Below, piece by piece: positions 24,529-34,200 of a stretch of DNA of 64,000 bases; position 1 is the stretch's first letter; every line of letters begins with the position of its first letter. The stretch is from Cohaesibacter marisflavi (GTDB lineage: Bacteria > Pseudomonadota > Alphaproteobacteria > Rhizobiales > Cohaesibacteraceae). The translations under genes were made by a program, and so were the position numbers. The notes below the pieces were generated by a model. It was not told the DNA's origin. It saw nothing but the letters and a program-made list of their open reading frames with translations, and made no database searches. The DNA lies in contig NZ_FOVR01000010.1 of the NCBI RefSeq assembly GCF_900115225.1, forward strand, positions 124,001 to 188,000, in the 5' to 3' direction.

Positions 24529-25272
24529 TTAGAATGGCAGGATGACGTCCATGACCTGCTGGCCATAGCGTGGTTGCTGGACATCGGAGAGCTGGCCGCG
24601 GCCACCATAGGCAATGCGCGCTTCGGCAATTTTTTCCGATTCAATGGTGTTGTCAGACGCGATGTCTTCTGGCCGAACGATACCGGCGACGAGAATTTCA
24701 CGAACCTCGAAATTGACACGGATCTCCTGACGGCCCTCGATCACGAGATTGCCGTTTGGCAAAACCTGAAGAACAACAGCCGCGACGGATGTTGTAATGG
24801 TTTCAGACCGATCAATGGCTCCCGTTCCTTCGGATGAAGAGGTGGATGACGCGTTGGCCAGATTGGTCGCGTCAATTTCATTGATGCCAGACAGGGCGCT
24901 GCCCAGAATGGAGCCGACAGAGCCTGTAAGGCCGACATTGTCGTTGCCGCTGCGGCTGCGAGAGGTCGTGTTGTCGATTTTTGCGCTGTCGGTGATACTG
25001 ACCTGTACGGTGAGGATATCACCGACTTTGGCGGCACGCTGATCCTTGAAGAATTTGCGTGATCCGGTTTGCCAGAGCGAGTTCGGGCTATAGGCGGCCG
25101 GTTCTACGGTCGGCATCGGCATCTGCACAGGCTTGTAGCCTTTCTGGGTTGTTGGATTGTCGATGGCGGCCAGAGCAGGGGCCTTGCCGATATTTTTCAA
25201 ACGTTCGCCAGCACCGCATGCGCTGAGCGCGGAAGCCATGAGGCAGATTGTCAAAATTTGTCTCGTTTTCAT
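24529..25272 (-). CDS. flgH: Flagellar L-ring lipoprotein FlgH
   Basis: 247 residues. A lipoprotein signal peptide has the lipobox LSAC (Cys19). NSLWQTGSRKFFKDQRAAKVGDILTVQVSITD and GNLVIEGRQEIRVNFEVREILVAGIVRPEDI are FlgH signatures. It forms the outer-membrane ring of the basal body. Last gene of flgF-flgG-flgA-flgH, starting two bases after the flgA stop. Confidence 0.97.
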   Translation of the reverse strand: MKTRQILTICLMASALSACGAGERLKNIGKAPALAAIDNPTTQKGYKPVQMPMPTVEPAAYSPNSLWQTGSRKFFKDQRAAKVGDILTVQVSITDSAKIDNTTSRSRSGNDNVGLTGSVGSILGSALSGINEIDATNLANASSTSSSEGTGAIDRSETITTSVAAVVLQVLPNGNLVIEGRQEIRVNFEVREILVAGIVRPEDIASDNTIESEKIAEARIAYGGRGQLSDVQQPRYGQQVMDVILPF

Positions 25273-25274
25273 GA

Positions 25275-26318
25275 TCAGTTGGCTCCAAGGGATGCGACGA
25301 TACTGCCGGGTTGACCGATTTCAAGCAGGCCATGTCCGATGACCTCGGCGCGGATAACGCGGCTGGTCTGGGAATTCTGTACAGGAATGACATCGCCCTT
25401 CGAGCCATCGGAGAGGGCCTTGCCCATGATGGACAGATTGAGGTTGCCTGCATTGAAGACGATGGTGACCATGTCAGACCGTTTCACCATGTCCGGCTCG
25501 GTGAAATAGGCCGCATTGGCGATGATGCCTGCGCGCAGAGACTGACGGGCAGCCTTGCCTATGACTTCGTTCAGAGTTGCCGCGCTTGCCACTTGCGCTT
25601 TCTGGCGTGGCATTGGCGTCAAGGTAACATCGGATTTCGAGATGATTTCGCCGCGTCGTATGGTGCGGCTCAGAACTGGCACCATGACGGTTTCCATCGC
25701 CTCGCCACCAAGGCGAATAACGCCAAGGTCGTCGCGCCCATAGATCTGCAGATTGGCAGAAAAGCGTCCGCTCATCCGGTCGTAACGCAAGCTTCTGATT
25801 TCAAACGGGCTAAAGCCACCGGGGGCTGCGTGCTGGTCAGACAGGTGGTTCGTAAGCTCGATATCGAGCTTGGCTGTGTCATCGACATATCCCTTTGCCT
25901 TCAACTGGGCTTCCAGTTTGCTGAGAATGTCCATTTCGGTTACCAGCTCGGACAGGCGGGCGACGCGGACGACCGAAATATTGTTGGTCGTGATCCTGCT
26001 GAGACCTGCTTGCAGGGCGGCATCGATTACGCGGTCTGCCTGAATGGTGCCGCTTTGCCCCAGAGAAGGAGCGCGAAAAACGGCCTTGTTTGCGTAGGAA
26101 CCAGCATTCTGGAACAGATCGCCAAGTGTAACCAGGCGGGTATCGACAGTGACATTCTTTTTCAGGATTGCGGTGTCGGCATTGAAAGTGGTCGCCCAAG
26201 CGCTCGGACCGGCAAGAAGAATGGCGCTGGTGGTCAGTGCGGTAAAAACGGCAGCCTTGATCCTGCGTCCCAAGTCGGCAGCCTTGCGTTCCCGATATGT
26301 GTTCAATGAAAATCTCAT
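25275..26318 (-). CDS. flgA: P-ring assembly chaperone FlgA
   Basis: 347 residues. A long basic signal peptide (cleavage near AWA-TTF) is followed by a C-terminal SAF-type domain (VPVLSRTIRRGEIISKSDVTLTPMP ... GKAARQSLRAGIIANAAYF). FlgA assists FlgI polymerisation in the periplasm. The N-terminal half is longer than in enterics, as usual in alphaproteobacteria. Ten bases after flgG. Confidence 0.95.
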   Translation of the reverse strand: MRFSLNTYRERKAADLGRRIKAAVFTALTTSAILLAGPSAWATTFNADTAILKKNVTVDTRLVTLGDLFQNAGSYANKAVFRAPSLGQSGTIQADRVIDAALQAGLSRITTNNISVVRVARLSELVTEMDILSKLEAQLKAKGYVDDTAKLDIELTNHLSDQHAAPGGFSPFEIRSLRYDRMSGRFSANLQIYGRDDLGVIRLGGEAMETVMVPVLSRTIRRGEIISKSDVTLTPMPRQKAQVASAATLNEVIGKAARQSLRAGIIANAAYFTEPDMVKRSDMVTIVFNAGNLNLSIMGKALSDGSKGDVIPVQNSQTSRVIRAEVIGHGLLEIGQPGSIVASLGAN

Positions 26319-26328
26319 TTTATCTGGC

Positions 26329-27114
26329 CTAGCTTAGCTGTGAGGTTGCCGACAGCATGTCGTCTGCTGCCTGAATGACACGGGAGTTCATTTCATAAGC
26401 GCGCTGTGCTGCGATCAGGTCGGAGATCTCGGTAACCGAGTTGACGTTGGCACTTTCCAGATATTTTTGCAGCATGTTGCCGTAGCCATCTGCATTCGGA
26501 ACCGCAACCTGAGGCGCGCCACTGGCGTTGGTTTCCAGAAAGAGGTTGTCGCCCATTGGTTCCAGACCGGCCTTGTTGATGAAGCGTGCCAGCGTCAATT
26601 GACCAAGTGTCGTGTTCTGCGTGCTGTTGCCGACGGTGACCTGGATCTCGCCATCGTTGCTGATGGTGATGTCGCGGGTGTCGTCGGGGAAAGTGATGCC
26701 GGGCTGTACTTCGTAGCCATCAGCGGTCACCAGTCGACCTTCGCTATCAATCTCGAAAGACCCGTCGCGAGAATAGGCTGTTGTGCCGTCTGGCAGGGTA
26801 ATCTGGAAGTAGCCTTCGCCACGAATTGCGACGTCCAGCTCCTTGCCGGTGCTTTCCAGTGATCCTTGCGACATGATGCGTGAGGTTGCGGCCAGTCTGA
26901 CACCAGACCCGATCTGCACCCCGACTGGCACCTGATTGCCCTGTGCGGAGGTGTTGGAACCGGAGCGGCGCAGATCCTGGTAAAGCAGATCCTGAAACTG
27001 GGCGCGCTGCTTCTTGTAGCCAGTGGTCCGCATGTTGGCGATGTTGTTCGACGTGACCTCGACGTTGCGTTCCTGCGCCATCATGCCAGTGGATGCGATA
27101 TGGAGGGCTCTCAT
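26329..27114 (-). CDS. flgG: Distal rod protein FlgG
   Basis: 261 residues, the standard size. MRALHIASTGMMAQERNVEVTSNNIANMRTTGYKKQRAQFQDLLYQ and the C-terminal LESANVNSVTEISDLIAAQRAYEMNSRVIQAADDML identify FlgG. It builds the distal rod through the periplasm. Second gene of the flgFGAH operon, 24 bases after flgF. Confidence 0.98.
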   Translation of the reverse strand: MRALHIASTGMMAQERNVEVTSNNIANMRTTGYKKQRAQFQDLLYQDLRRSGSNTSAQGNQVPVGVQIGSGVRLAATSRIMSQGSLESTGKELDVAIRGEGYFQITLPDGTTAYSRDGSFEIDSEGRLVTADGYEVQPGITFPDDTRDITISNDGEIQVTVGNSTQNTTLGQLTLARFINKAGLEPMGDNLFLETNASGAPQVAVPNADGYGNMLQKYLESANVNSVTEISDLIAAQRAYEMNSRVIQAADDMLSATSQLS

Positions 27115-27138
27115 TTTCGATCTCCTGTTCTAGTTGCG

Positions 27139-27879
27139 TCAGGCATTCAATCTGCCGAGTTTGTCAATTGCGTTCTCGCGTAGATCGTTGGTTGCCTTGA
27201 GCGCCTTGGCGAGAGAGCCATAGGAGCGCGAGACTTCGATCATGCGGGAAATTTCAACTACGCCATGCACGTTGGATTGTTCGACATGGCCACCCATGAT
27301 GTTGGGATCTTCAACGGCAACAGCATTCTCTCCGATGAAGAGAGACTTGCCTTCCTTCTTCAGGGTTTGAAGATTGTCGAAGGTAACGACCTGCAGTTGC
27401 CCCAACTCGCCCTGATCTGATGTGATCAGGCCGTCGCGGGCAATTTCGAAGTTGGTGTCTTCGGGCGTTACCGTGATCGGGCCGTCAATGCCCTGAACCT
27501 GATAGCCTTCTGTTGTTACCAACTGGCCCTGGCCGTTGATTTCGAATTCGCCATTGCGCGTGTAGCGTTCCCCTTGCGGAGTGTTGACGACGAAGAAGGA
27601 CGAGTCATCGTTGATGGCTGCGTTGGCCGGATTGCCGGTCGCGACGATCGAGCCGGGCTCGAACTGAAGCACGATGACGTCATCTTGTACATAGGACAGC
27701 TTTTTGTCCGAAGACCGAAAATCGTTCATTTCGGCCACGGGCATGACATATTCCTTGAACAGCAGGTTGTCTGATTTGTAGCCTGCCGTGTTGATGTTTG
27801 CCAAGTTGTTGGCGATTACATCCATTTTACGCCGCAGAACCATCTGCCGCGTCAGACCTATAAGTTGTAGGTTCTCCAT
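27139..27879 (-). CDS. flgF: Proximal rod protein FlgF
   Basis: 246 residues from the ATG at 27879 (MENLQLIGLTRQMVLRRKM). The frame is open 37 codons further, but the conserved FlgF start is here. DVIANNLANINTAGYKSDN and the C-terminal HVEQSNVHGVVEISRMIEVSRSY fit the family. First gene of flgFGAH. A sigma-54 element lies about 75 bases upstream, and the operon diverges from fliL, the Caulobacter arrangement. Confidence 0.96.
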   Translation of the reverse strand: MENLQLIGLTRQMVLRRKMDVIANNLANINTAGYKSDNLLFKEYVMPVAEMNDFRSSDKKLSYVQDDVIVLQFEPGSIVATGNPANAAINDDSSFFVVNTPQGERYTRNGEFEINGQGQLVTTEGYQVQGIDGPITVTPEDTNFEIARDGLITSDQGELGQLQVVTFDNLQTLKKEGKSLFIGENAVAVEDPNIMGGHVEQSNVHGVVEISRMIEVSRSYGSLAKALKATNDLRENAIDKLGRLNA

Positions 27880-27936
27880 AACCGTTAACCACTTTGCTCC
27901 CAAATGATGCGCATCTCTGCTCCCCAGCGTGATGCG

Positions 27937-27951
27937 TTCAATGTTTGTTAA
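27937..27951 (-). promoter_or_regulatory. Near-match CtrA box upstream of flgF
   Basis: TTCAATGTTTGTTAA fits TTAA-N7-TTAA with one mismatch. It touches the flgF sigma-54 element, so bound protein would interfere with or modulate that promoter. Confidence 0.4.
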
Positions 27952-27966
27952 GCATGATGCGTGCCA
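27951..27966 (-). promoter_or_regulatory. Sigma-54 promoter of flgFGAH
   Basis: On the minus strand TGGCACG-CATC-ATGCT matches the sigma-54 consensus except the first T of the -12 element; GG/GC spacing is correct. The predicted leader to flgF is about 60 bases, close to that of flgI. Confidence 0.7.
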
Positions 27967-28120
27967 AATTGCGAAAGCTATATATTTCAATAGGTTGTTG
28001 ATTTATAATTGGCGCTGCGGCAATGAATTCAGGGTGCAAAAATGCCCAGTGGGAAAAAGTTGCCTATTTGGCTGTGGTTAAGGTTTAGAAAGGTTTTGTT
28101 AACCTTTTCTGCGCTATTTA

Positions 28121-28139
28121 TTAAGGGTTATTAACCATG
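28121..28139 (+). promoter_or_regulatory. CtrA-like half sites before fliL
   Basis: TTAA at 28121-28124 and 28131-28134 are separated by six bases. The second forms TTAACCAT, a good CtrA half-site. A further inverted pair AAAGGTT/AACCTTT lies at 28089-28107. The N6 spacing is off the usual N7, so this is tentative. Confidence 0.4.
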
Positions 28140-28170
28140 ATTGATGAATCGTTATCAGATTGGGTCCGAT

Positions 28171-28671
28171 ATGTCGGAAGAGAATGAAAATGGTGAAGAA
28201 GAGGGAGGCTCTGGCGGCGGCAAAAAGAAGCTGATTGTCATCGCAGCCCTTGCGCTCGTTCTGCTGATTGGCGGTGGCGCTGCAGCCTATTTCTTCCTGT
28301 TCTCCTCTTCTTCTTCCAACGAGTTGATAGAGCCGGAGAACGATCCGAATGCAGAGCCGGAGAGCAAGGCCTATTTCTACGATCTGCCTGAAATGACTGT
28401 GAATCTGAATTCCCAGAACCGTCGTGCGCAATATCTGCGTCTCAAGGTGTCTCTGGAGCTGATCAGTCAGGAACAGGCGCAGAAGATCGAGCCGTTCATG
28501 CCTCGGGTGCTGGATGCATTTCAGGTTTATCTGCGAGAGCTCAGAACGCGGGATCTGGAAGGATCTGCCGGTTTGTTCCGCCTCAAGAGAGAGCTGTTGA
28601 AACGGATCAATGATGCGATTTATCCGGTTAAAGTGAATGATATTCTGTTCAAGGAAATCCTGATTCAGTAG
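28171..28671 (+). CDS. fliL: Flagellar basal body-associated protein FliL
   Basis: About 166 residues. A short acidic cytoplasmic tail (MSEENENGEEEGG) is followed by one membrane helix (KLIVIAALALVLLIGGGAAAYFFLF). The periplasmic FliL domain has YDLPEMTVNLNSQNRRAQYLRLKVSLEL. FliL surrounds the stator and supports torque. The start is uncertain: ATG at 28171 has the family-like N-terminus, and an in-frame ATG lies at 28144. First gene of fliL-fliM-DUF6468-motE. Confidence 0.93.
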   Translation: MSEENENGEEEGGSGGGKKKLIVIAALALVLLIGGGAAAYFFLFSSSSSNELIEPENDPNAEPESKAYFYDLPEMTVNLNSQNRRAQYLRLKVSLELISQEQAQKIEPFMPRVLDAFQVYLRELRTRDLEGSAGLFRLKRELLKRINDAIYPVKVNDILFKEILIQ

Positions 28672-28679
28672 GACTTCAA

Positions 28680-29843
28680 ATGGCTGACGATGATGACAGC
28701 GTAGACCTGATGGCCGATTGGGGCGCCGCTCTGGAAGAGCAGGGTGCCGGTAGTGCCGATGAAATGGCTGCGCAATGGGCTGCGATGATTGACGAGCCGA
28801 TGGACGGGGACGAAAATTCCTCGCGCGGCGCTGATCGTGTGCTTAATCAGGAAGAAATCGACAACCTGCTTGGATTCAGTCTGGATGATGGCTTTGCCGG
28901 CGAGCGCAGCGGTGTGCGTGCGCTGATCGACTCGGCCATCGTTTCTTACGAACGTCTTCCAATGCTGGAGATCGTGTTCGACCGCCTGGTTCGGATGACG
29001 ACCACCAGCCTGCGCAATTTTACTTCGGACAACGTCGAGGTTTCTCTGGATTCCATCACGTCAATCCGGTTCGGGGATTATCTGAACTCTATTCCGCTGC
29101 CCGCCATTCTGACGGTGTTCAAGGCTGAAGAGTGGGATAACCTTGGATTGATTACGGTTGACTCAAGCCTCATCTATTCCATCATCGATGTTCTGCTTGG
29201 TGGCGGGCGGGGCACATCTGCGATCCGTGTCGAAGGGCGTCCTTATACGACGATCGAGCTGAACCTGGTGCGCCAGATGATCGACATCGTTCTTGAAGAT
29301 GCCGAGGCTGCATTTGCGCCGCTGTCACCGGTCAATTTTACGCTGGAACGTCTTGAGACAAACCCGCGCTTTGCGGCGATCTCCCGCCCTGCCAATGCGG
29401 CCATTCTGGTTGAATTGCGCATCGATATGGAAGATCGCGGCGGCAAGATTGAAATGTTGCTGCCTTATGCGACCATCGAACCCATTCGTGATCTACTCTT
29501 GCAGATGTTCATGGGTGAGAAATTCGGGCGTGATCCCATTTGGGAAGGGCATCTGGCAACGGAAGTCTATCATTCGCAAATCAGCGTTGATGCGCTTCTG
29601 TTCGAGAAGAAAATGTCCCTTAATGACATCATGAAACTGGATGTCGGGCAGACCTTGATGCTGGACAGTGGCCCGGATGATCCGGTGCGTCTGAAATGCG
29701 GAAATGTCTATCTGACCAAGGGGGTCATGGGACAGCATAACGGGAATATTTCCGTTCAGGTATCCAATAAACTGGCTAAGCCGAAAATGACGCTTTCTGC
29801 GTTTGAAAAAGCCGCTCAGGGCGGATCTGGAAAGGGTGAGTAG
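28680..29843 (+). CDS. fliM: Flagellar motor switch protein FliM
   Basis: 387 residues. EIDNLLGF (59-66) is the CheY-binding motif; an acidic extension of about 50 residues precedes it. Then come the middle CheC-like domain and a C-terminal SpoA domain (DIMKLDVGQTLMLDSGPDDPVRLKCGNVYLTKG). FliM forms the C-ring that switches rotation. Eight bases after fliL; the stop abuts the next ATG directly. Confidence 0.97.
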   Translation: MADDDDSVDLMADWGAALEEQGAGSADEMAAQWAAMIDEPMDGDENSSRGADRVLNQEEIDNLLGFSLDDGFAGERSGVRALIDSAIVSYERLPMLEIVFDRLVRMTTTSLRNFTSDNVEVSLDSITSIRFGDYLNSIPLPAILTVFKAEEWDNLGLITVDSSLIYSIIDVLLGGGRGTSAIRVEGRPYTTIELNLVRQMIDIVLEDAEAAFAPLSPVNFTLERLETNPRFAAISRPANAAILVELRIDMEDRGGKIEMLLPYATIEPIRDLLLQMFMGEKFGRDPIWEGHLATEVYHSQISVDALLFEKKMSLNDIMKLDVGQTLMLDSGPDDPVRLKCGNVYLTKGVMGQHNGNISVQVSNKLAKPKMTLSAFEKAAQGGSGKGE

Positions 29844-30419
29844 ATGTCTGCTGGAATGATGATTGAATTGCTTGTCGCCTTTTTGCTCGTTCTGACGATT
29901 GGCTATTGTATAACGCTGAACCGCCGACTGAAACGGTTACGCAATGATGAAGAAGCTTTGCGGGCGACCATCGCGGAATTGATTACGGCGACCGAAATTG
30001 CAGAGCGCGCCATTCTGGGCCTGAAGGCAACCGCAGGGGATTGCGACAAGAATTTGTCCCATCGTCTGATGGAAGCCGAGCGGTTGGCTTCTGAGCTTCA
30101 ATATTACGTTTCCCAAGGGGAAGGTGTCGTTGGCCGGCTGGTCAAGATTTCCGACGCAGTGCGTGGCGGCGCTGTCGCTGCAGCCGCCGAGCCACAGAAG
30201 CTGGCCGCACACGCTGCTCTTGATCGCGATGTGGAGTATGACCGCGTCAATAGCGGGTATCGTGGTGTTTCTGCTCATGCGCATTATGAAGCCATGGAGC
30301 GCGAACAGTCTGCGCCGTTGGTGGAAGCAGTTGAAAAACCCCGTAATCTCAAGGATGTGGCTGCGGCGACGTCTGAACGTTTGATGGCCATTCGGCAAAA
30401 AAGAGGTGTTGCGGCATGA
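29844..30419 (+). CDS. DUF6468-like membrane protein of the fliM operon
   Basis: 191 residues. One N-terminal membrane helix (IELLVAFLLVLTIGYCITL) is followed by a basic stretch and a helical region (EALRATIAELITATEIAERAILGLKATAGDC). The tail is disordered. The gene after fliM in alphaproteobacteria usually has this layout; in Caulobacter one gene of this group is the flagellar-positioning gene pflI (from memory, so not asserted). It starts directly at the fliM stop and overlaps the next gene by four bases. Confidence 0.7.
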   Translation: MSAGMMIELLVAFLLVLTIGYCITLNRRLKRLRNDEEALRATIAELITATEIAERAILGLKATAGDCDKNLSHRLMEAERLASELQYYVSQGEGVVGRLVKISDAVRGGAVAAAAEPQKLAAHAALDRDVEYDRVNSGYRGVSAHAHYEAMEREQSAPLVEAVEKPRNLKDVAAATSERLMAIRQKRGVAA

Positions 30420-31135
30420 CCCAAGTGCGTTTGCTTCCAACCGTTCTTATCGCGGTTGTCGGGCTATTGTTTATCAAGGTGGCTCATCTGGTGGTCTATA
30501 GTGACATGTCTGCCGTATCCACCACGCCCGCACTGGCTCAGGAAGCGCCTGCACCTGCTGCTGATGGTGGCGCTGCAGCGGGAGATACTGGCAATGCTCC
30601 AGCTCCGGCTGATATGCCCGCACCGAATATGGATGAAGAGCCACCCTCTCTGGTGGATGGCATGCGGATTGATCCGACCCAGAGTTCGCGCTCCGAGCTT
30701 GCCATTCTGGAGCGACTGGCCAATCGTCGCAAGGAACTGGACGAACGCGCCAGAAGTATCGAAATGCGTGAAGCCTTGCTGAAGGCGGCAGAGAAGCGTT
30801 TGCAACAGCGTGTGGATGAACTCAAGTCGCTTGAGCAGACCATTGCTCTGGCGACCAAGAAGCGCGACGAGGAACAGCAGGCGGACATCAATCGTCTGGT
30901 AGCCATGTATTCTTCGATGAAATCCAAGCAGGCTGCGCAAATCTTCGAAGTCATGGATCAGGACATTCTGCTTGATATTGTCAAATCCATGAAGTCACGC
31001 AAGCTGGCCGCAATCATGGGCCAGATGAAGGCGGAATCAGCCAGCTCATTGAGTGCTGCAATCGCCAATAGCAATTCGCTCGAGCAGAATGTGCAGTCGC
31101 TGGCGGCGGATGAATTGCCCCAGATCGGGAATTAG
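30416..31135 (+). CDS. MotE-like periplasmic protein
   Basis: 239 residues. An N-terminal membrane helix or signal (LLPTVLIAVVGLLFIKVAHLVVY) is followed by an Ala/Pro-rich linker and a coiled coil (about 95-160, rich in Lys, Glu and Gln). The C-terminal domain is MgtE-N/FliG-like (AAQIFEVMDQDILLDIVKSMKSRKLAAIMGQM). In Sinorhizobium MotE is a periplasmic chaperone for the motor protein MotC. Its ATG overlaps the upstream stop. Last tightly coupled gene of the fliL operon; a large TPR gene follows after 142 bases. Confidence 0.75.
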   Translation: MTQVRLLPTVLIAVVGLLFIKVAHLVVYSDMSAVSTTPALAQEAPAPAADGGAAAGDTGNAPAPADMPAPNMDEEPPSLVDGMRIDPTQSSRSELAILERLANRRKELDERARSIEMREALLKAAEKRLQQRVDELKSLEQTIALATKKRDEEQQADINRLVAMYSSMKSKQAAQIFEVMDQDILLDIVKSMKSRKLAAIMGQMKAESASSLSAAIANSNSLEQNVQSLAADELPQIGN

Positions 31136-31277
31136 TCTGGTGATTGATGCAGACGTGTTTAACGGCTTTGGTAATTAGCCGGAAAGCATTTTCGTTTAGG
31201 TTGGTCTCCAGAGAAAAAGATGGGTGATGTTCGTATTTGCAGATCACCCGTTTTGCTTTGAGATCCGGAGAGCTTTT

Positions 31278-34200
31278 ATGACGGAGACGGCGCGGCAGTT
31301 TGCGTTGAAATATGATCAGGTGTGCAGCCCGATCCGCTCCCTTGCGGGTGGACTGGGGCGTGGACTTGCATCTTTCATTCTGCTTTGCCTGCTGTTTGTC
31401 TCGGTCTTTGCAAGCCATAGTTTCGCGCAGCAAATTGACGGCGGCGCAGATGGCTCGCAGACCGGCGAGCTTGAGATCGTTACAACCCAGGAAGAGGGGT
31501 TCGGGCGGATCATTCTCAACTTCAAAGGGCGCAATCTGTTGCCGGGCTACTCAATCAAGCAGGAAAACAGCATTTTTGTTATCCGCTTCGATGAGTCTGT
31601 CAATTCCTCCCCGGTTATGTCTTTGCCAACAATCCTGCCGGATTATGTCACGGTTGCGCGACTGGATCCGGACGGGCAGGGCATCCGGATTGCGTTGAAG
31701 CCCAATGTGCGTATCAACACTATGGAAGCGGGCGAGCGGTTATATATCGATCTGTTGCCGACCAGTTGGACAGGCCTGCCGCCTTCCTTGCCGCCAGAAG
31801 TGGTGCGCGAGCTAGCCAAACGCGCTGAAGAAGCGTTGCGTCTTGCCAGATCTCTCGAGCAGGCCAAAAAAGGCTCGCAAGTACGCCCCAAACTCGATCT
31901 GCGGATCGGTGATCATCCGACCTTTACGCGTGCGGCTTTTATCTGGAACATTCCCTTTGACTCCACATTCGAGCGTCAGGGGCCGGAAGTCCGAGTGTTT
32001 TTCAACCACAAGGCGGATGCGGATCTATCCAAGCTGCGTGCAGAGCTGCCTCCTTTGGTGAGTGACATTCAGATGTCCCATGAAAATGGAGGCACGCTGT
32101 TCAGGATTTTTGTGGCGCCCACATCGGATGTACGTGCTTTTCGCGAAGATGATTCCTACATCGTCGACATAACTGGCGACAAGGTTCTGTTTCAGGCGCA
32201 GGGCGCTGAAGACAGTATCACACGTGCCGTCTCTAGTCCCGGCGACAGTGGAGTTCTTATCGCCAATGGGACGGGGGGGAGCGCAGATGCTGCAGCGCCT
32301 GCAGGCAACAACCGGTTAGCCGATGCCAACAATTGGCCTGCGGCAGATACGAATAATGCAGCTGACGAGGTCATTCTCGGGCCGGGGCCGAATGGTGAAA
32401 GTCAGGACAATGCGCTCTTTGCCAATTCGCAAGTGACCGAGCCAATCGCTCCGACCGTTGCTGGTGCAGCTGACCCGAATGCTCAGAATGCAGCGCTCAA
32501 TGGGGCGCCCGATGAGCGCTATCTTGCCATACCACCGGCAGCTGCTGAAGTGGAGGCGGTCAATCCGCCCTCGATGTCTGGTGCGACCGCCAAGGTGGAA
32601 GCCCCTTCCGAGCTGGTGCCAGCGCCTGCGCAGGTTTCGACGCCAACTCCATCACCGGTGGTGATTGAGGAAACGACGGTACCTAATGTCGACGTTATGC
32701 CTGTCGCGCCGGAACAGCAGCAAGCTCAGATGCCAATTGCTCAGGCAGGTACGACCCAGGAGCAGGTTCTACCCGGTGAAGAGAGCATATCAGGTGCGGC
32801 CAATGCAGAACGTATGACTGGCGCTTTGCCGGATTTGACCGCGCAAATGCTGCCTGTCGAGGCCAAGGCCTTCGGGCGTTCGGTTCGCCTGTTCTTTCCA
32901 TTCAAGAATCCCACTGCGTCTGCCGTTTTCAAGAAAAGTGGTGTCATCTGGGCCGTGTTCGATACGCCGCTAGGGCTTGATGTCTCTGCGGCGCGCGGGC
33001 AGCTGAATGCCATCGCGGATGATCTGGAAGTATGGCGCTCCGGTCGTATTGCCGTGTTGCGCATTCCGCTCAAAAACTCCCGTCTGGTCACATTTTCCCC
33101 TGAGGGATATGGCTGGCTTTTGACGATCGGAGATATGGTGGTCGAACCGACCAAACCGCTGCATATGGCGCGAACCAAGATCAGCGGCGGTCGCTCTGCC
33201 ATGCGCGTTAAGTTCGAAGGTACAGGAAGTATCCTCAAACTGCGCGATCCGGGCACCGGCGAGAATATTCATGTGGTCACCGGGCTGGGGCCTGCGCGCG
33301 GCTTTGTCAAATCGCAGCAACTTGTTGATTTCGCCACTCTGGTTTCTGCGCACGGCATTGCGTTGACCGAAAGAGTGGATGATTTGCAGGTGGCGCGTGA
33401 TGGCGGGTTCATTTATATCAGCTCGAGCAACGGCTTGACCCTGTCAAACTCGGGAGCAGCGAAGGTCGATCTGAGTGGGCTGACCTCCGGAAATGGTACT
33501 GTGAGGGAGACCTATCTTAATCTGGAGTCGCTGATTGCTCCGTCGCCGACGGTTTTTACCCGCGAAAGACAGGCGCTGGAAGCGAAGGTTTCCCAGTTTG
33601 ATGACCAGATGGCCATTCAGAGCGAAATGGCACTCGCCAAGCTGCTGCTTGCCAATGGTTATGGCACAGAAGCGCTTGGCCATTTGCAGATCATTGAAGA
33701 TACAGCCCCAGAATTTGCGCGCGGTCGCGGGTTTCGCACATTGTTTGCGGCTGCCGAACTGTTTTCTGGACGGCCGGATTCGGCTTTCCGTCGGCTAAAC
33801 CATCCCGAATTTGACAATGACGCAGATGCTTCTGTTTGGCGTGGTCTGGCCGCTGCCCGTTCGGGGCGCTGGCGAGAAGCCGAGGACGCTCTGGATCTTG
33901 CCTCAACGGTGGCTCAGGATTACAGCATTCATGTGCGCAACATGATGTTGCTGGACGGCGTCGAAATTTCCTTGTTGGACCAGCAGTTTGGCAGCGCATC
34001 TGCTGCTTTGGCCGAAGTGAATCCTGCTTATCTGGATCAGGAAGGTGTTGCGCGCTACAATCTGCTACGGGGCAAGATTGCTGTTGCAAGAAATGAATCC
34101 GCCGAGGCGCTGGAAGCCTTCAAGACAGCGCGGGAGACCCGATATCTGCCGATTGCGACAGATGCGTGGTTGCAGGAAATCAAGCTCAAGAATCAGGAAA

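Noticed and set aside
28137-28187. Sixteen-codon leader peptide overlapping the fliL start
   Set aside because: An ATG at 28137 opens a short frame ending TGA, but without a well-placed ribosome binding site or attenuator structure.
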